Counted from the stretch's first letter, positions 43,511 to 52,559 are shown. The stretch: DNA of 64,000 nt from Streptomyces rubiginosohelvolus (GCF_014649875.1 NZ_BMTW01000009.1:124001-188000); one strand, 5' to 3'. Numbers and translations are program-made. The notes: generated from the letters alone by a model not told the origin.

Positions 43511-43563
43511 CACGACCGAACGAGCCGGGCCCGGTCAGGTCGGGCCCGTCTCGTTCGGTCGTG
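43511..43563. terminator. bidirectional terminator between convergent genes
   Basis: Arms 43511-43533 and 43541-43563 pair over 22 of 23 positions (one C/T mismatch; outer 14 bp CACGACCGAACGAG / CTCGTTCGGTCGTG perfect), loop 7 nt. It follows the 145-aa gene (43496) and the GH4 gene (43576) on opposite strands. Confidence 0.85.
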
Positions 43564-43575
43564 TCCCCCGCCGGG

Positions 43576-44922
43576 TCAGGCCCCGTCGAGGTACGCGAGC
43601 CCGGGGTGGACCTCGGTGTACCGGTCGAGCAGCCGTCGGGCCACCGTCACCGAGTCGACCAGCGGGTGCAGGGCGAAGGCCTGGACGGCCGCCGCGCGGG
43701 AGCCGCTCTCCGCCGCTTCCAGCACCGCCCGCTCCACGGCCTTCACCGCGGTGACGAGGCCGACCGCGTGGTACGGCAGCGGCGAGACGGTCACCGGGTG
43801 GGCCCCGTTGGCGTCGACGAGGCAGGGCACTTCGACGACGGCGTCCGCGTCCAGGACCGACAGGGTGGTGCGGTTGCGGACGTTGAGGATCAGGGAGGTG
43901 CGTTCGTTGCGGGCGACGGCCCGCATGAGGGCGAGCGCGACCTGTTCGTAGCCGCCGGACTCCAGGTCGCTCTCCTCCCGCTCCCCCGCCCCGGCGACCT
44001 CGCGGTTCTCCGCCATGTACGTCGCCTCGCGTTCGGCACGGGTGCGGTCCCAGGTGTCCCAGGCCGGCGTGCCGGGTTCGCGCATCCGGGCGTAGAAGCC
44101 CTCCTGCTGGTCCTGGAGGAACGCGCCCCGGGTCTGCTCCGCCTCCTGGTAGGCGCGTACGGCCTCGCGGTTGACGTAGTAGTAGTGCAGGTACTCGTTG
44201 GGGATCGCGCCCAGCGACCGGAGGAGTTCCGCGCCGAAGAGGCGGCCCTCCTCGAAGGATTCGAGCAGTTTCGGGTCGCCGAGCAGCCGGGGCAGTTCGT
44301 CGCGCCCGTCGACGTACAGTCCCCGCACCCATCCGAGGTGGTTGAGCCCGGCGTAGTCGATCCAGGCCCGGTCCGGGTCGGCGCCCAGGACACGGGCGAT
44401 GCGCCGCCCGAGCCCGACCGGCGAGTCGCAGATCCCGATGACGCGGTCGCCCAGGTGCCGGGACATGGCCTCGGTGACCAGGCCCGCCGGGTTGGTGAAG
44501 TTGATGACCCAGGCCTGCGGGGCGAGGCGGGCGATGCGCCGGGCGAGGTCGAGGGCGACGGGCACGGTGCGCAGCCCGTACGCGATGCCCCCGGCGCCGA
44601 CGGTCTCCTGGCCGAGCACGCCTTCGTCGAGGGCCACGCGTTCGTCGGCGGCGCGGCCGGCGAGTCCGCCGACCCGGATGGCGGAGAAGACGAAGTCGGC
44701 GCCGCGCAGCGCCTCGTCGAGTTCCGTGGTGGCGACGACGGCCGGGGCGTCCGCGATGTCCCGCCCCTGTTCCGCGAGGACGCGGGCGACGGCGGTGAGC
44801 CGGTCGGCGTCCGTGTCGTACAACGTGACCCGGGAGACGCGGCCCTCGGCGTGATCGCCGAGAAGGGCCCCGTACACGAGAGGCACCCGGAATCCGCCAC
44901 CGCCAAGAATTGTCAGCTTCAC
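43576..44922 (-). CDS. GH4 glycosidase (6-phospho-beta-glucosidase type)
   Basis: 448-aa NAD- and metal-dependent glycoside hydrolase of family 4, cleaving glycosides by an oxidation/elimination mechanism. NAD-binding GGGGFRVPLVYGALL at the start; INFTNPAGLVTEAM; metal ligand cysteine in GICDSPVGLGRR; LNHLGWVRG with the metal-binding histidine; NEYLHYYY. The sequence is nearest in pattern to 6-phospho-beta-glucosidases (LicH-like), though substrate stereochemistry cannot be read by eye. No PTS genes lie next to it. Confidence 0.9.
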   Translation of the reverse strand: MKLTILGGGGFRVPLVYGALLGDHAEGRVSRVTLYDTDADRLTAVARVLAEQGRDIADAPAVVATTELDEALRGADFVFSAIRVGGLAGRAADERVALDEGVLGQETVGAGGIAYGLRTVPVALDLARRIARLAPQAWVINFTNPAGLVTEAMSRHLGDRVIGICDSPVGLGRRIARVLGADPDRAWIDYAGLNHLGWVRGLYVDGRDELPRLLGDPKLLESFEEGRLFGAELLRSLGAIPNEYLHYYYVNREAVRAYQEAEQTRGAFLQDQQEGFYARMREPGTPAWDTWDRTRAEREATYMAENREVAGAGEREESDLESGGYEQVALALMRAVARNERTSLILNVRNRTTLSVLDADAVVEVPCLVDANGAHPVTVSPLPYHAVGLVTAVKAVERAVLEAAESGSRAAAVQAFALHPLVDSVTVARRLLDRYTEVHPGLAYLDGA

Positions 44923-44985
44923 GCTGCTCGATGGTACGGGCAGGTCGCAGCCGTACGGGGTGGGCCGCGCCCGGCCCGGCGCGCG

Positions 44986-45030
44986 CCGCGGCGGCCCCGG
45001 GCCCGTGGGCGTGATCCGGGGCCGCCGCGG
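44986..45030. terminator. hairpin after the conservon P450 gene
   Basis: 15-bp perfect stem CCGCGGCGGCCCCGG (44986-45000) / CCGGGGCCGCCGCGG (45016-45030), 15-nt loop, 20 bp beyond the stop at 45050 and upstream of the GH4 start. Confidence 0.75.
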
Positions 45031-45049
45031 CGGTCGGGGGAACGGCGCG

Positions 45050-46615
45050 TCAGTAGCCGTTCCACCAACGGGTGACCGCCTGCCAGAGGCGGGCGGGGGC
45101 GGCGGGGCGGCGCTGGCGCGGGATCGTCGCGACCGGCGCCGTCCCGGGCGCGGGGGCGGCGGGAACGGGCTGGGCGGCGGCGGGTACGGCGGCCGGGGCG
45201 CCCGGGGCGTGGGCGGGCTGGGCTCCGGCCACCTCCTCGTGCCGGGGCTCGGGGACGGTCCTGGCCGGGGAGGAGATCTCCCAGGCGTCGGCGGGGCGGG
45301 GGGTGCGCGCCATCACGGAGAGCGGGTCGGCGTCCAGCTTCTGCTGCGGGCTGGGGGCGAACTTCACCGGCAGCTCCACCAGGTGGCGGGACATGATGTT
45401 GCCGACCCAGCGCAGCTCGCTCTCGCCGACGCCGAGCTCCAGGTCCGGCAGGCGCATCAGGAGCGCGTCGACGCCGACATCGGCGATCGCCCGGCCGATG
45501 TCCTGTCCCGGGCACTCGTGAGGGCCGCCGCTGAAGGCCAGATGGGCGCGGTTGCCGCCCATGTCGGCGTTGAGATCGGGGCGGACGGTGGGGTCGGTGT
45601 TGGCCGGGGCGATCCCGACGAGGAGGGCATCGCCCGCCTTGATCTGCTGGCCGCCCAGCTCGGTGTCGCCGACGGCCCAGCGGCCGAAGACGGCGGTGAA
45701 CGGCGGTTCGTCCCAGAGGGTCTGCTCGACCGCCTCGGGGACGGTCATGTGCCCGCCGCTGAGCCGGGCGCGGAAGCGGGGGTCGATGAGGACCATGCGC
45801 AGCACGTTGGCGATGAGGTTGGCGGTGGACTCGTACGCGGCGATGAGGATGAGGCGCAGGTGTTCGACGACCTCGATGTCGGTCATCGTCGCCGGGTGCT
45901 CGACCAGCCAGCTGGCGAAGTCGGGGGCCGGTTCGGCGCGGCGGCGCTCTACCAGGCGGGTCAGCACGGCCACGATGTGGGCGTTGGAGGCCACGGCGGT
46001 CTCGGTGCCGCGGGTCATGTCGCGGGCGGCCTGGACGAGGCGCTCGTCGTACTCCTCGGGCATGCCGAAGATCGCGCACATCACCATCATCGGCAGGTGC
46101 TCCGCGAACTGGCTGACCAGGTCGGCGGTGCCCTTCTCGCAGAAGTCGTTGACCAGGCGGTTACTGAAGCGGTTGATGTGGCGGCGCACGCCGCGGGTGT
46201 CGATGCGCTCCATGCTGTCGGTGACCGCGCCGCGCTGCCGCTCGTGCTTGGCGCCGTCGGCGAAGACGCAGACGGGCTGCCAGGTGAAGATCGGGGCGAG
46301 CGGGTGGTCCGGGGCGACGCTGCCGTCCTGGAGGGCCCGCCAGCGCCGTGAGTCCCGGGAGAACTGGGACGGCGTACGGGTGAGGTGGAGGTTCTCGCTG
46401 TGGCCGAGGACGAGCCAGGCGGGGACGTCGCCGTGGAGCAGGACCGGGGCGACCGTGCCGTGTTCGGCGCGGAGCTTGTCGTAGAGGCCCGCGGGGTTGC
46501 TCTCCGCCTCGGGGCCGTGGAGCCGGCGCAGTCCGCCGGGGCCGATGTCGAGGTTGTGGGCCGGGCACTGGGGCGGGGGCACGGCGCCGGGTTCGTGGTG
46601 GAAGGGGGTTGTCAC
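45050..46615 (-). CDS. cvnE: conservon cytochrome P450 (CvnE position; CYP157-like)
   Basis: 521-aa P450. Heme-binding loop FSGGPHECPGQDIGRA with the proximal cysteine; I-helix region ILIAAYEST. The K-helix, normally ExxR, reads EQTLWD (coded at 45710-45727), so the arginine is missing, the known signature of the CYP157 family linked to streptomycete conservons. After the P450 core there is a Pro/Ala-rich extension of roughly 90 residues ending in ARLWQAVTRWWNGY. The GTG at 46615 with GGAG upstream is chosen over an earlier ATG. Redox partner and substrate unknown. It follows cvnD by 147 bp. Confidence 0.88.
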   Translation of the reverse strand: MTTPFHHEPGAVPPPQCPAHNLDIGPGGLRRLHGPEAESNPAGLYDKLRAEHGTVAPVLLHGDVPAWLVLGHSENLHLTRTPSQFSRDSRRWRALQDGSVAPDHPLAPIFTWQPVCVFADGAKHERQRGAVTDSMERIDTRGVRRHINRFSNRLVNDFCEKGTADLVSQFAEHLPMMVMCAIFGMPEEYDERLVQAARDMTRGTETAVASNAHIVAVLTRLVERRRAEPAPDFASWLVEHPATMTDIEVVEHLRLILIAAYESTANLIANVLRMVLIDPRFRARLSGGHMTVPEAVEQTLWDEPPFTAVFGRWAVGDTELGGQQIKAGDALLVGIAPANTDPTVRPDLNADMGGNRAHLAFSGGPHECPGQDIGRAIADVGVDALLMRLPDLELGVGESELRWVGNIMSRHLVELPVKFAPSPQQKLDADPLSVMARTPRPADAWEISSPARTVPEPRHEEVAGAQPAHAPGAPAAVPAAAQPVPAAPAPGTAPVATIPRQRRPAAPARLWQAVTRWWNGY

Positions 46616-46762
46616 AGGGGCTCCAGGGATCAGGATTCCAAGGCTGGTGCACAAGCGGGCGGGTGCGACGGGGCGTTCGGGCGCGGACCGGGCCGGGGGC
46701 GTACGCCGGGGGATGGCGCGCGCCCCCGGGGCGGTCCCGTCGCCGGGCCCGGGTGCGGGGTG

Positions 46763-47377
46763 TCAGGCGAGCGGGACGGCCAGGCTGTGCAGGTAGCGCA
46801 TCAGGGTCATCAGCACATCGCGGCTGGAAGCCCGCAGCCGGGCGTCGCAGTCGATCATCGGGACCTCGTCCGGCAGGTCGAGGGCTCTGCGCAGGGCCTC
46901 GACCGGGTGGTGCGGTGCGTCGGGGAAGGTGTTCACGGCCACGACGAATGGCACGCCGCGCTCCTCCAGCCGGCCGATGACGTCGAAGCTGACTTCGAGG
47001 CGTCTGGTGTCGATGAGGACGACCGCGCCGAGGGCGCCTTCGAAGAGGCCGTTCCACAGGAACCAGAAGCGTTCCTGGCCGGGGGTGCCGAACAGATAGA
47101 GGATCAGTTCCTCGCTGAGGCTGATCCGTCCGAAGTCCATGGCGACGGTGGTGGCGGTCTTCGTCTCCACCCCGGCGTTGTCGTCCACGCCGACGCCGGC
47201 CTGGGTCATGGTCTCTTCGGTGGTCAGCGGCCGGATCTCGCTCACCGAGCCGACCATCGTCGTCTTGCCGACGCCGAACCCTCCGACGATCACGACCTTC
47301 ACCGCGGCGGTGGCCGTGGTGGGGAGGACGTCCTCGGTGCGGGGTCCGGTGATCGTGTCAGAGCTTCTGAAGTCCAT
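46763..47377 (-). CDS. cvnD: CvnD-type small GTPase-like ATP/GTP-binding protein
   Basis: 204-aa conservon G protein. P-loop VVIVGGFGVGKTTMVGSVSE (about residues 28-47); G3-like FGTPGQERFWF; the base-recognition motif is the altered VNTFPDA rather than NKxD. Conservon GTPases act with the sensor-like CvnA and the Roadblock protein CvnB, forming a eukaryote-like signalling set at the membrane. Overlaps cvnC by 20 nt. Confidence 0.92.
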   Translation of the reverse strand: MDFRSSDTITGPRTEDVLPTTATAAVKVVIVGGFGVGKTTMVGSVSEIRPLTTEETMTQAGVGVDDNAGVETKTATTVAMDFGRISLSEELILYLFGTPGQERFWFLWNGLFEGALGAVVLIDTRRLEVSFDVIGRLEERGVPFVVAVNTFPDAPHHPVEALRRALDLPDEVPMIDCDARLRASSRDVLMTLMRYLHSLAVPLA

Positions 47378-47729
47378 GCATCACCGCTTCGAGAAGGGAC
47401 CTGTCGGGGAGAGTGGCGCGGACGATCGGCGCGCGCGACTCGATGAGCTCGGTGGCGAGGAGATCGCTCAGGAGCGAGGTGACCACGCTGAACGGCAGGC
47501 CGAGGTAGGCCGAGATCTCGGCGACGGACAACGGGGCCTGGCAGAGCCGGAGGATAGCCGCCTGTTCGGGCTGGAACGTCGGCGAGGGCTCCGCCTGCGC
47601 GACGACCATCGTGACCAGGTCGAGCGCGGCCCGTTCGCTGTCGTCGAGATCGCCGGTGATCACGTACAGCCGTTCCGGATCGAGGAGATCCGGGTCGGCC
47701 TTGCGGCGTTCTCGTCGAGGTCCACTCAT
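47358..47729 (-). CDS. cvnC: CvnC, DUF742 protein
   Basis: 123-aa DUF742 protein. Landmarks: RLYVITGDLDDSERAALDLV, ILRLCQAPLSVAEISAYLGLPF, VTSLLSDLLATELIE; the middle is a winged-helix-like arrangement. Function in the conservon is not established. Overlaps cvnB by 4 nt (GTGA/ATGA type). Confidence 0.92.
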   Translation of the reverse strand: MSGPRRERRKADPDLLDPERLYVITGDLDDSERAALDLVTMVVAQAEPSPTFQPEQAAILRLCQAPLSVAEISAYLGLPFSVVTSLLSDLLATELIESRAPIVRATLPDRSLLEAVMHGLQKL

Positions 47730-48133
47730 CCGGACTGCCCGCCGTGGCGGGGCGGGCTGGTCAGATGGGCTCCGATCCGCACGACCATGTCCCGCATCCG
47801 GGCCCCGACGAGTCCGGCGTCGACGGTCTCGCCGGCCAGGACCGCGAGGTACGCGCCGGTGCCGGCCGCCATCAAGTAGAAGAACCCGCCGGTGACTTCG
47901 ATGACCACGAGCTTCATCAGTCCGTCGCTGTACGGGATCTCGGTGGCCACCGCGGCGGCCAGGCTCTGCAGTCCGGCGCAGGCCGCCGCGAGCCGGTCGG
48001 CGACGTCGGGGTCGCCGCCGTGCATCGCGATGCGCAGGCCGTCCGACGAGAGCACCACGATCTGGTGGATGCTCGGAACGTCGTCGGCCAGCTCCTTGAG
48101 CATCCAGTCCATGTTTCCCCGCTGCTGGATCAC
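47726..48133 (-). CDS. cvnB: CvnB, Roadblock/LC7 protein
   Basis: 135-aa Roadblock/LC7 domain protein that likely regulates the CvnD GTPase. Landmarks: NMDWMLKELADDVPSIHQIV, LSSDGLRIAMHG, LAAACAGLQSLA, GAYLAVLA. The GTG at 48133 is chosen because it overlaps the cvnA stop (GTGA) and has AGGGAGA upstream; an internal ATG (48112) is a possible alternative. Confidence 0.92.
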   Translation of the reverse strand: MIQQRGNMDWMLKELADDVPSIHQIVVLSSDGLRIAMHGGDPDVADRLAAACAGLQSLAAAVATEIPYSDGLMKLVVIEVTGGFFYLMAAGTGAYLAVLAGETVDAGLVGARMRDMVVRIGAHLTSPPRHGGQSG

Positions 48134-49770
48134 TTCAGGTCTCCCTTGTCCCACGCGTCATCGGAGTCTTCGCCGTGCTTTCGTTCCTGCGGTACGCCGT
48201 TGACGGCCTTGGTGAAGGCCTCCAGCCACAGGCCGGGGGGCTTCTCCTCGCCGCGTCCGCCGTCCGTGCCGTCGCCCGGGCCGGGCTGGAAGCCGTTCGC
48301 GGGGGCCGGGGGCGGTGTGGGCTGCTGCGGCAGGTTGTGCGAGCCGAGCGGGGCGCGGCCCCGGCTGCGGCGCTGCGGCAGCCCGTTCTCGGTCCACTCG
48401 GTGACCACGGGAACGTCGTCCTCCATGGCGGCCGCGGGAGGGGCCGGGCGCGCGGCGGCCGCGGGGGCGCCGGTGGGGACCGGTGCGGCCACGGACGGCA
48501 CGGGGCCGGTGGCGGCGGGCTTGGGCTTGCGCTTGCCGGGCGGCGGCACCACGTGCTGGAGCTGCGACATGTCCAGGGAGCTGGTGGGCCGGGAGGTGGC
48601 GCCGATGCCGTGGGCGATGCCCGGGGCGGGCCCGGTGGTGATCATCTCGCGCGGCACGATGAGGACGGCGCGGACGCCGCCGTACGCCGACTGACGCAGC
48701 GACACCTGGAGCTGGTACATCCGGGAGAGCCGGCCGACGACGGCCATGCCGAGGCGCGGGGACTCCCCGAGGTCGTTCATGTTGATGCCGGCCTGGGCCT
48801 GGGCGAGCATGTTCTCGGCCCGGGCGCGGGCCTCCTCGCTGAGGCTGACGCCGCCGTCCTCGATCTCGATGGCGATGCCGGTCTGCACCTCGACCGCGGT
48901 GACGTGCACCCGGGTCTGGGGCGGCGAGTAGCGGGTCGCGTTGTCGAGGAGTTCGGCGCAGGCGTGGATGAGCGGTTCGACCGAGGTGCCGACGATGGCG
49001 ACCTTGGCGATCGAGTGCAGATCGACGCGCTGGTACTCCAGGATGCGGGACATCGCACCGCGCAGCACGCTGAACAGCGGTACGGGCTTGGGCCACTGGC
49101 GGCTGGGGCGGGCGCCGCCGAGCACGGCGATGGAGTCGGCGAGCCGGCCGATCAGCGCGGTGCCGTGGTCGATGCGCAGCAGGTCGTCGAAGACCTCGGG
49201 GTTGCGCCCGTAGTGGTCCTCCATCTCCCGCAGTTCACTGGCCTGGCGGTGCACGATCGCCTGGACGCGGCGGGCGACGCTGACGAAGGCGCGCTGAGCG
49301 GAGTCACGCCGGGCCTCCTCGTTGTCGATGACTTCGAGGACCTGGTGGATCTGCTCGCGCAGCGCCTTGGGCAGATGGCGGTTGGCCGCGTCCGCGTCGA
49401 CGATGTCGCGCATCACCTCGTCGGGTGAATTGCCCACGCGCAGCCGCCGGATGGCGGCGGGCATGACTTCCTTGGTGAGCCGTACCGTCTCGGCGTCGTG
49501 CGAGAGGATGCGGTGTTCCAGGTAGGCGATGCGCTGTTCGTGCTCGGCGCGCTGGACACGCGTGGCGCGCCGAGCCCGGTGGAGCGCCACGGTGAGTACG
49601 GCGACCACGAGCGTGGTGATCGCGCCGCACACGGCGACTGGTATCCGCGCGGCCGGTGCGACCAGGGCCGACCCGGCGGCGGTCGCGCCGAGGAGCAGGA
49701 CCACGGGCAGCAGGACTACGCGGACGACGGGTACTTCTCTGTCGGTCGGCGGTGATTCAACACGGACCAT
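48130..49770 (-). CDS. cvnA: CvnA, sensor histidine kinase-like protein
   Basis: 546-aa membrane sensor-kinase-like protein. Two N-terminal transmembrane helices (about residues 15-36 and 44-63), a coiled region (YLEHRILSHDAETVRLTKEV), a degenerate dimerisation part, then the HATPase domain (about 265-375) with AELLDNATRYSPP, EIEDGGVSLSEEA and LGMAVVGRLSRMY. The C-terminal 150 residues are Pro/Ala/Gly-rich with little structure. There is no response regulator beside it, as in all conservons. AGAGGG before the ATG. Confidence 0.92.
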   Translation of the reverse strand: MVRVESPPTDREVPVVRVVLLPVVLLLGATAAGSALVAPAARIPVAVCGAITTLVVAVLTVALHRARRATRVQRAEHEQRIAYLEHRILSHDAETVRLTKEVMPAAIRRLRVGNSPDEVMRDIVDADAANRHLPKALREQIHQVLEVIDNEEARRDSAQRAFVSVARRVQAIVHRQASELREMEDHYGRNPEVFDDLLRIDHGTALIGRLADSIAVLGGARPSRQWPKPVPLFSVLRGAMSRILEYQRVDLHSIAKVAIVGTSVEPLIHACAELLDNATRYSPPQTRVHVTAVEVQTGIAIEIEDGGVSLSEEARARAENMLAQAQAGINMNDLGESPRLGMAVVGRLSRMYQLQVSLRQSAYGGVRAVLIVPREMITTGPAPGIAHGIGATSRPTSSLDMSQLQHVVPPPGKRKPKPAATGPVPSVAAPVPTGAPAAAARPAPPAAAMEDDVPVVTEWTENGLPQRRSRGRAPLGSHNLPQQPTPPPAPANGFQPGPGDGTDGGRGEEKPPGLWLEAFTKAVNGVPQERKHGEDSDDAWDKGDLK

Positions 49771-50233
49771 CTAAAACCCTCTGGCGGTTGATTCCGGGAT
49801 GTATGCGCACGTGAGCGGAGACTTAGGAACAAGTGCTCGAATTCATCTCAACTCGACTTCACTGCGCGTGAGCTTAGCCAGATCAGAACAGTGCTTCGGC
49901 ATATTCACCCAACCCCCTGCGGAAGCCCGCCGAGAGGAATACACTCACCAGTTTTTGCACTGAGCGCTGTGGAACGTGTGCGGGGAGTAGCGGCGGCTGG
50001 AAATAGCTCTTCTCCGGCCCGTTGGGCATGCGGAAGGGGCACCTTCGCCGCTGAACAAGCCGTTTACGGGGTGAAAAGACCCATCACCCACTCCTGCCAC
50101 CGCACAGAATCAGTCAGAGGCACAGGTGACCGAACCGGATCGAAAGGAACAGATTCCCGGCCGGCAGAGGGGTGATGGGAAAAATGGGCACGCTGACGCG
50201 TATGCGGACCCCCACCGCCGAGGGGGCACCGGG
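49771..50233. other. intergenic region upstream of the conservon
   Basis: 463 bp between the conservon start and the MarR stop, both on the minus strand. It must hold the conservon promoter and the end of the FUSC-marR transcript. A TTGAGA-like -35 can be read about 70-80 bp before cvnA but a matching -10 is poor. No gene or palindrome stands out. Confidence 0.45.
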
Positions 50234-50740
50234 TCAGCGGCGGGCGCCCCCGAGACGCCCTTCCAGCTGGACGAGCAACTCACTCAGCCGAGAGGCGAGT
50301 TCATCGCGACCGGGCTGGTCGAGACCGGCCAGCACCGAGCGCTCGTACGCCAGTTGCTCGGGCAGCAGCCGGTCGACCAGGGCCCGCCCCTCGTCGGTGA
50401 GCCGGACGTGGGCCACCCGCCGGTCGCGGTCGTCGCCCCGGCGCTCGACCAGGGCGCGGTCCTGGAGGGCGCGCAGCCGCTTGGTGACGGCGGCCCCGGA
50501 GGAGAAGGTCTCCCGGGCCAGCTCGCCGGGGGTCAGCTCCCGGTCCGTCCGGCGTACGGCGCCGAGGAGGTCGAATTCGGCGCGGGTCAGCCCGGCGGAG
50601 CGCAGCGGGGCGTCCTCCGCCTGCTGGAGCAGGGCGGCGCAGCGGTTGATCCGGCCGATGATCTCCATCGGCCCGGTGTCGAGCTCGGGGTTGACGGTCT
50701 GCCACTGCCGGACCACCGAGGCAACGATGTCGTCGGTCAC
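50234..50740 (-). CDS. MarR-family regulator
   Basis: 168-aa MarR-type regulator. HTH and wing at about residues 45-110: RAEFDLLGAVRRTDRELTPGELARET (landmark), SSGAAVTKRLRALQDRALVE, RRGDDRDRRVAHVRLTDEGRALVD. The GTG at 50740 overlaps the FUSC stop (GTGA), so it is co-translated with the exporter and is probably its repressor, acting at the palindrome at 52543-52559. Confidence 0.88.
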   Translation of the reverse strand: MTDDIVASVVRQWQTVNPELDTGPMEIIGRINRCAALLQQAEDAPLRSAGLTRAEFDLLGAVRRTDRELTPGELARETFSSGAAVTKRLRALQDRALVERRGDDRDRRVAHVRLTDEGRALVDRLLPEQLAYERSVLAGLDQPGRDELASRLSELLVQLEGRLGGARR

Positions 50741-52530
50741 TCCGCTCCGATCGAAGGGGCGTGGGCCGTGGGCCCGCGCCGTGGTGCTGTCGCGGCGAGC
50801 GTACGGTGTCCGGCCCGCTCGGCCGCGAGAAGACGCTGCTCGGGCAGGGCGCGCTGCCACCATTCGCCCGCGGCGGTGTCACCCGCCTCGCGCAGTTCGA
50901 CGAGGCTCGCGGTGAGCGCCCGGCGGGCCCGGTCCCGCTCGGTGGGAGCGACCGCGGGGTCGGCGACGGTCCGTTCCGCGGCGGCGCGGGCCCGGTCCGT
51001 GGCGTCCAGGGCCTGCTCGACCCGGCCCGTCGCGCGCCGGTTGGTGACGAGCGTCGCCGCCAGGAAGCCGGTGGCCGCGCCGAGGACGGTGTCGACGACC
51101 CGGTCGCCGATCAGCTCCCCGGCCGGGTGGGCGCCGCCCAACTCCAGGACCAGCAGGGCCATCGGGGTCACCGCGACGGAGCCGAGCCAGTAGTTGCGGG
51201 TGATGAGGGCCTCGGCGGCGAAGCCGAAGAAGAGGCAGCAGCAGACGAGGGCGAGCGGGCTGATCCGCGAGACCGGCAGGACGGCGGCGAAGACGAGCAC
51301 GCCCAGGAGGTTGCCGAGGGTGCGCTGGAGGGTGCGGTTCCACGACAGGGTGAGGTTGGCCTGGTAGAGGGAGGCGGCGGTGACGATCGCCCAGTAGGGG
51401 CGGCCGACGCCGAGCGCGGCGCAGAGGTACCCGGCGAGCGCGCAGCCGATCAGGGTGCGGATGGCGACCGGCAGGAGCGGGGATCCGGGGCCGAGGCGGC
51501 GCAGCAGGGCGCGGCGGGCCGCGCGGCGGCCTTCGCGGGCCCGCAGGACGGCGCGTTCGGCGTCGATCCCGTACAGCTCGTCGGCGGTTCCGGGGGCCGA
51601 CGGCGGGGTGGGCACGGGCCCCCGGCCCCGGGTCAGGGCGGCCCAGGCGCGCAGCCGCTCCGGATCCGCCGCCCCCGCGCCGGGGCTCGGGCCCGGGGCC
51701 ACGAAGGCCGCTTCGGCGTGCACCACCAGGCGTTCCAGCGACCGGCGTACGGGGGTGGGGCCCCCGGAGGCGAGCAGGCACTGCAAGGCGGCGTGCACGG
51801 CGGCGGCCGCGGCGTGGCGGTGACGCGAGCCGGGGTCGGCGGCGTTGTGGTGACGCGGGCCCGGGCCGGCGGCGTCGCGGTTCCGGGGGCCGGGGTCGGC
51901 GGCGCAGACCGCCGCGGCCTCCAGGGCGCGGGCGACGGCCCGGCGTTCGGGCCCCTCGCGGCGGACCAGGGCGGGCGCGAGGGCGACCAGCCAGGCGAAC
52001 GCGCCCGCGCCGAGGGTCAGGGCGAGGTGGCCGGGGATCTGGCCGAGGTGCTGCGGGGCGAAGAGTGCGGCCGAGCTGACGAAGGTGAAGATCACATGGC
52101 CGGGCGGTCCGATCCGGGTGGCGTCGCACAGCACCTTCTGTACGGCGGCGAGCAGCGCCCCGACCGCGATGAGTACGGCGGTCGAGCCGGTGAGCGACGC
52201 GGTGACGAGGGAGACGGCGAGCCCGGCGGCCATGCCGAGCACCACGCCCGCGACGGCCCGCGCCCGCCGGGCGTACGGCAGACCGTGGCCGTACAGCGCG
52301 CACAGCGACCCGGCCATGGTGTAGACGATCAGATCCAGCCGGCCGATGGCGAGGAGCGTCAGATGGGGTACGGCGGAGGCGACGACCACGCTGAGGGCGG
52401 GCTTGAACCAGGTGTCCGAGGGCCGGGAGAGCCGGAGGGCCGGGGCCGGCGCGAGGCCGCGGACGGCCGACGGGAGCTGCGGGAGCTTGCGGACGGAGGG
52501 CCGCCCGGGGCGGACAGGTGTATCACTCAC
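50737..52530 (-). CDS. FUSC-family membrane exporter (aromatic acid exporter type)
   Basis: 597-aa integral membrane protein of the fusaric-acid-resistance/YccS type. Two sets of helices: residues about 45-190 (VVASAVPHLTLLAIGRLDLI; FTFVSSAALFAPQHL) and about 345-480 (LPVAIRTLIGCALAGYLCAA; the FUSC_2 motif PYWAIVTAASLYQANLTLSW; RTLGNLLGVLVFAAVLP). Between them is a cytoplasmic domain containing a 10-residue tandem repeat (three copies, coded at about 51816-51905: ADPGPRxRxA). Role: proton-linked export of aromatic acids or detergents. GTG start; the promoter is very close, so the exact start is uncertain. Confidence 0.85.
   Translation of the reverse strand: MSDTPVRPGRPSVRKLPQLPSAVRGLAPAPALRLSRPSDTWFKPALSVVVASAVPHLTLLAIGRLDLIVYTMAGSLCALYGHGLPYARRARAVAGVVLGMAAGLAVSLVTASLTGSTAVLIAVGALLAAVQKVLCDATRIGPPGHVIFTFVSSAALFAPQHLGQIPGHLALTLGAGAFAWLVALAPALVRREGPERRAVARALEAAAVCAADPGPRNRDAAGPGPRHHNAADPGSRHRHAAAAAVHAALQCLLASGGPTPVRRSLERLVVHAEAAFVAPGPSPGAGAADPERLRAWAALTRGRGPVPTPPSAPGTADELYGIDAERAVLRAREGRRAARRALLRRLGPGSPLLPVAIRTLIGCALAGYLCAALGVGRPYWAIVTAASLYQANLTLSWNRTLQRTLGNLLGVLVFAAVLPVSRISPLALVCCCLFFGFAAEALITRNYWLGSVAVTPMALLVLELGGAHPAGELIGDRVVDTVLGAATGFLAATLVTNRRATGRVEQALDATDRARAAAERTVADPAVAPTERDRARRALTASLVELREAGDTAAGEWWQRALPEQRLLAAERAGHRTLAATAPRRGPTAHAPSIGAE
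51816..51905. repeat. 30-bp tandem repeat inside the FUSC gene
   Basis: About three imperfect copies of a 30-bp unit built on GGTGACGCG...GGGTCGGCGGCGT, in frame with the gene, coding for ADPGPRxR-like decapeptides in the cytoplasmic loop. Confidence 0.7.
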
Positions 52531-52542
52531 CCATATACGTTA

Positions 52543-52559
52543 ACAGGTATTACACCTGT
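52543..52559. promoter_or_regulatory. probable MarR operator upstream of FUSC
   Basis: ACAGGT-ATTAC-ACCTGT, 6-bp arms with a 5-bp centre, 13 bp upstream of the GTG at 52530. A further half-site ACAGGTGTAT lies at 52514-52523, inside the start of the gene. The minus strand also shows TTTACA and, 18-19 bp on, a TATA-like -10 overlapping this palindrome, so binding would block the promoter. Confidence 0.55.
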
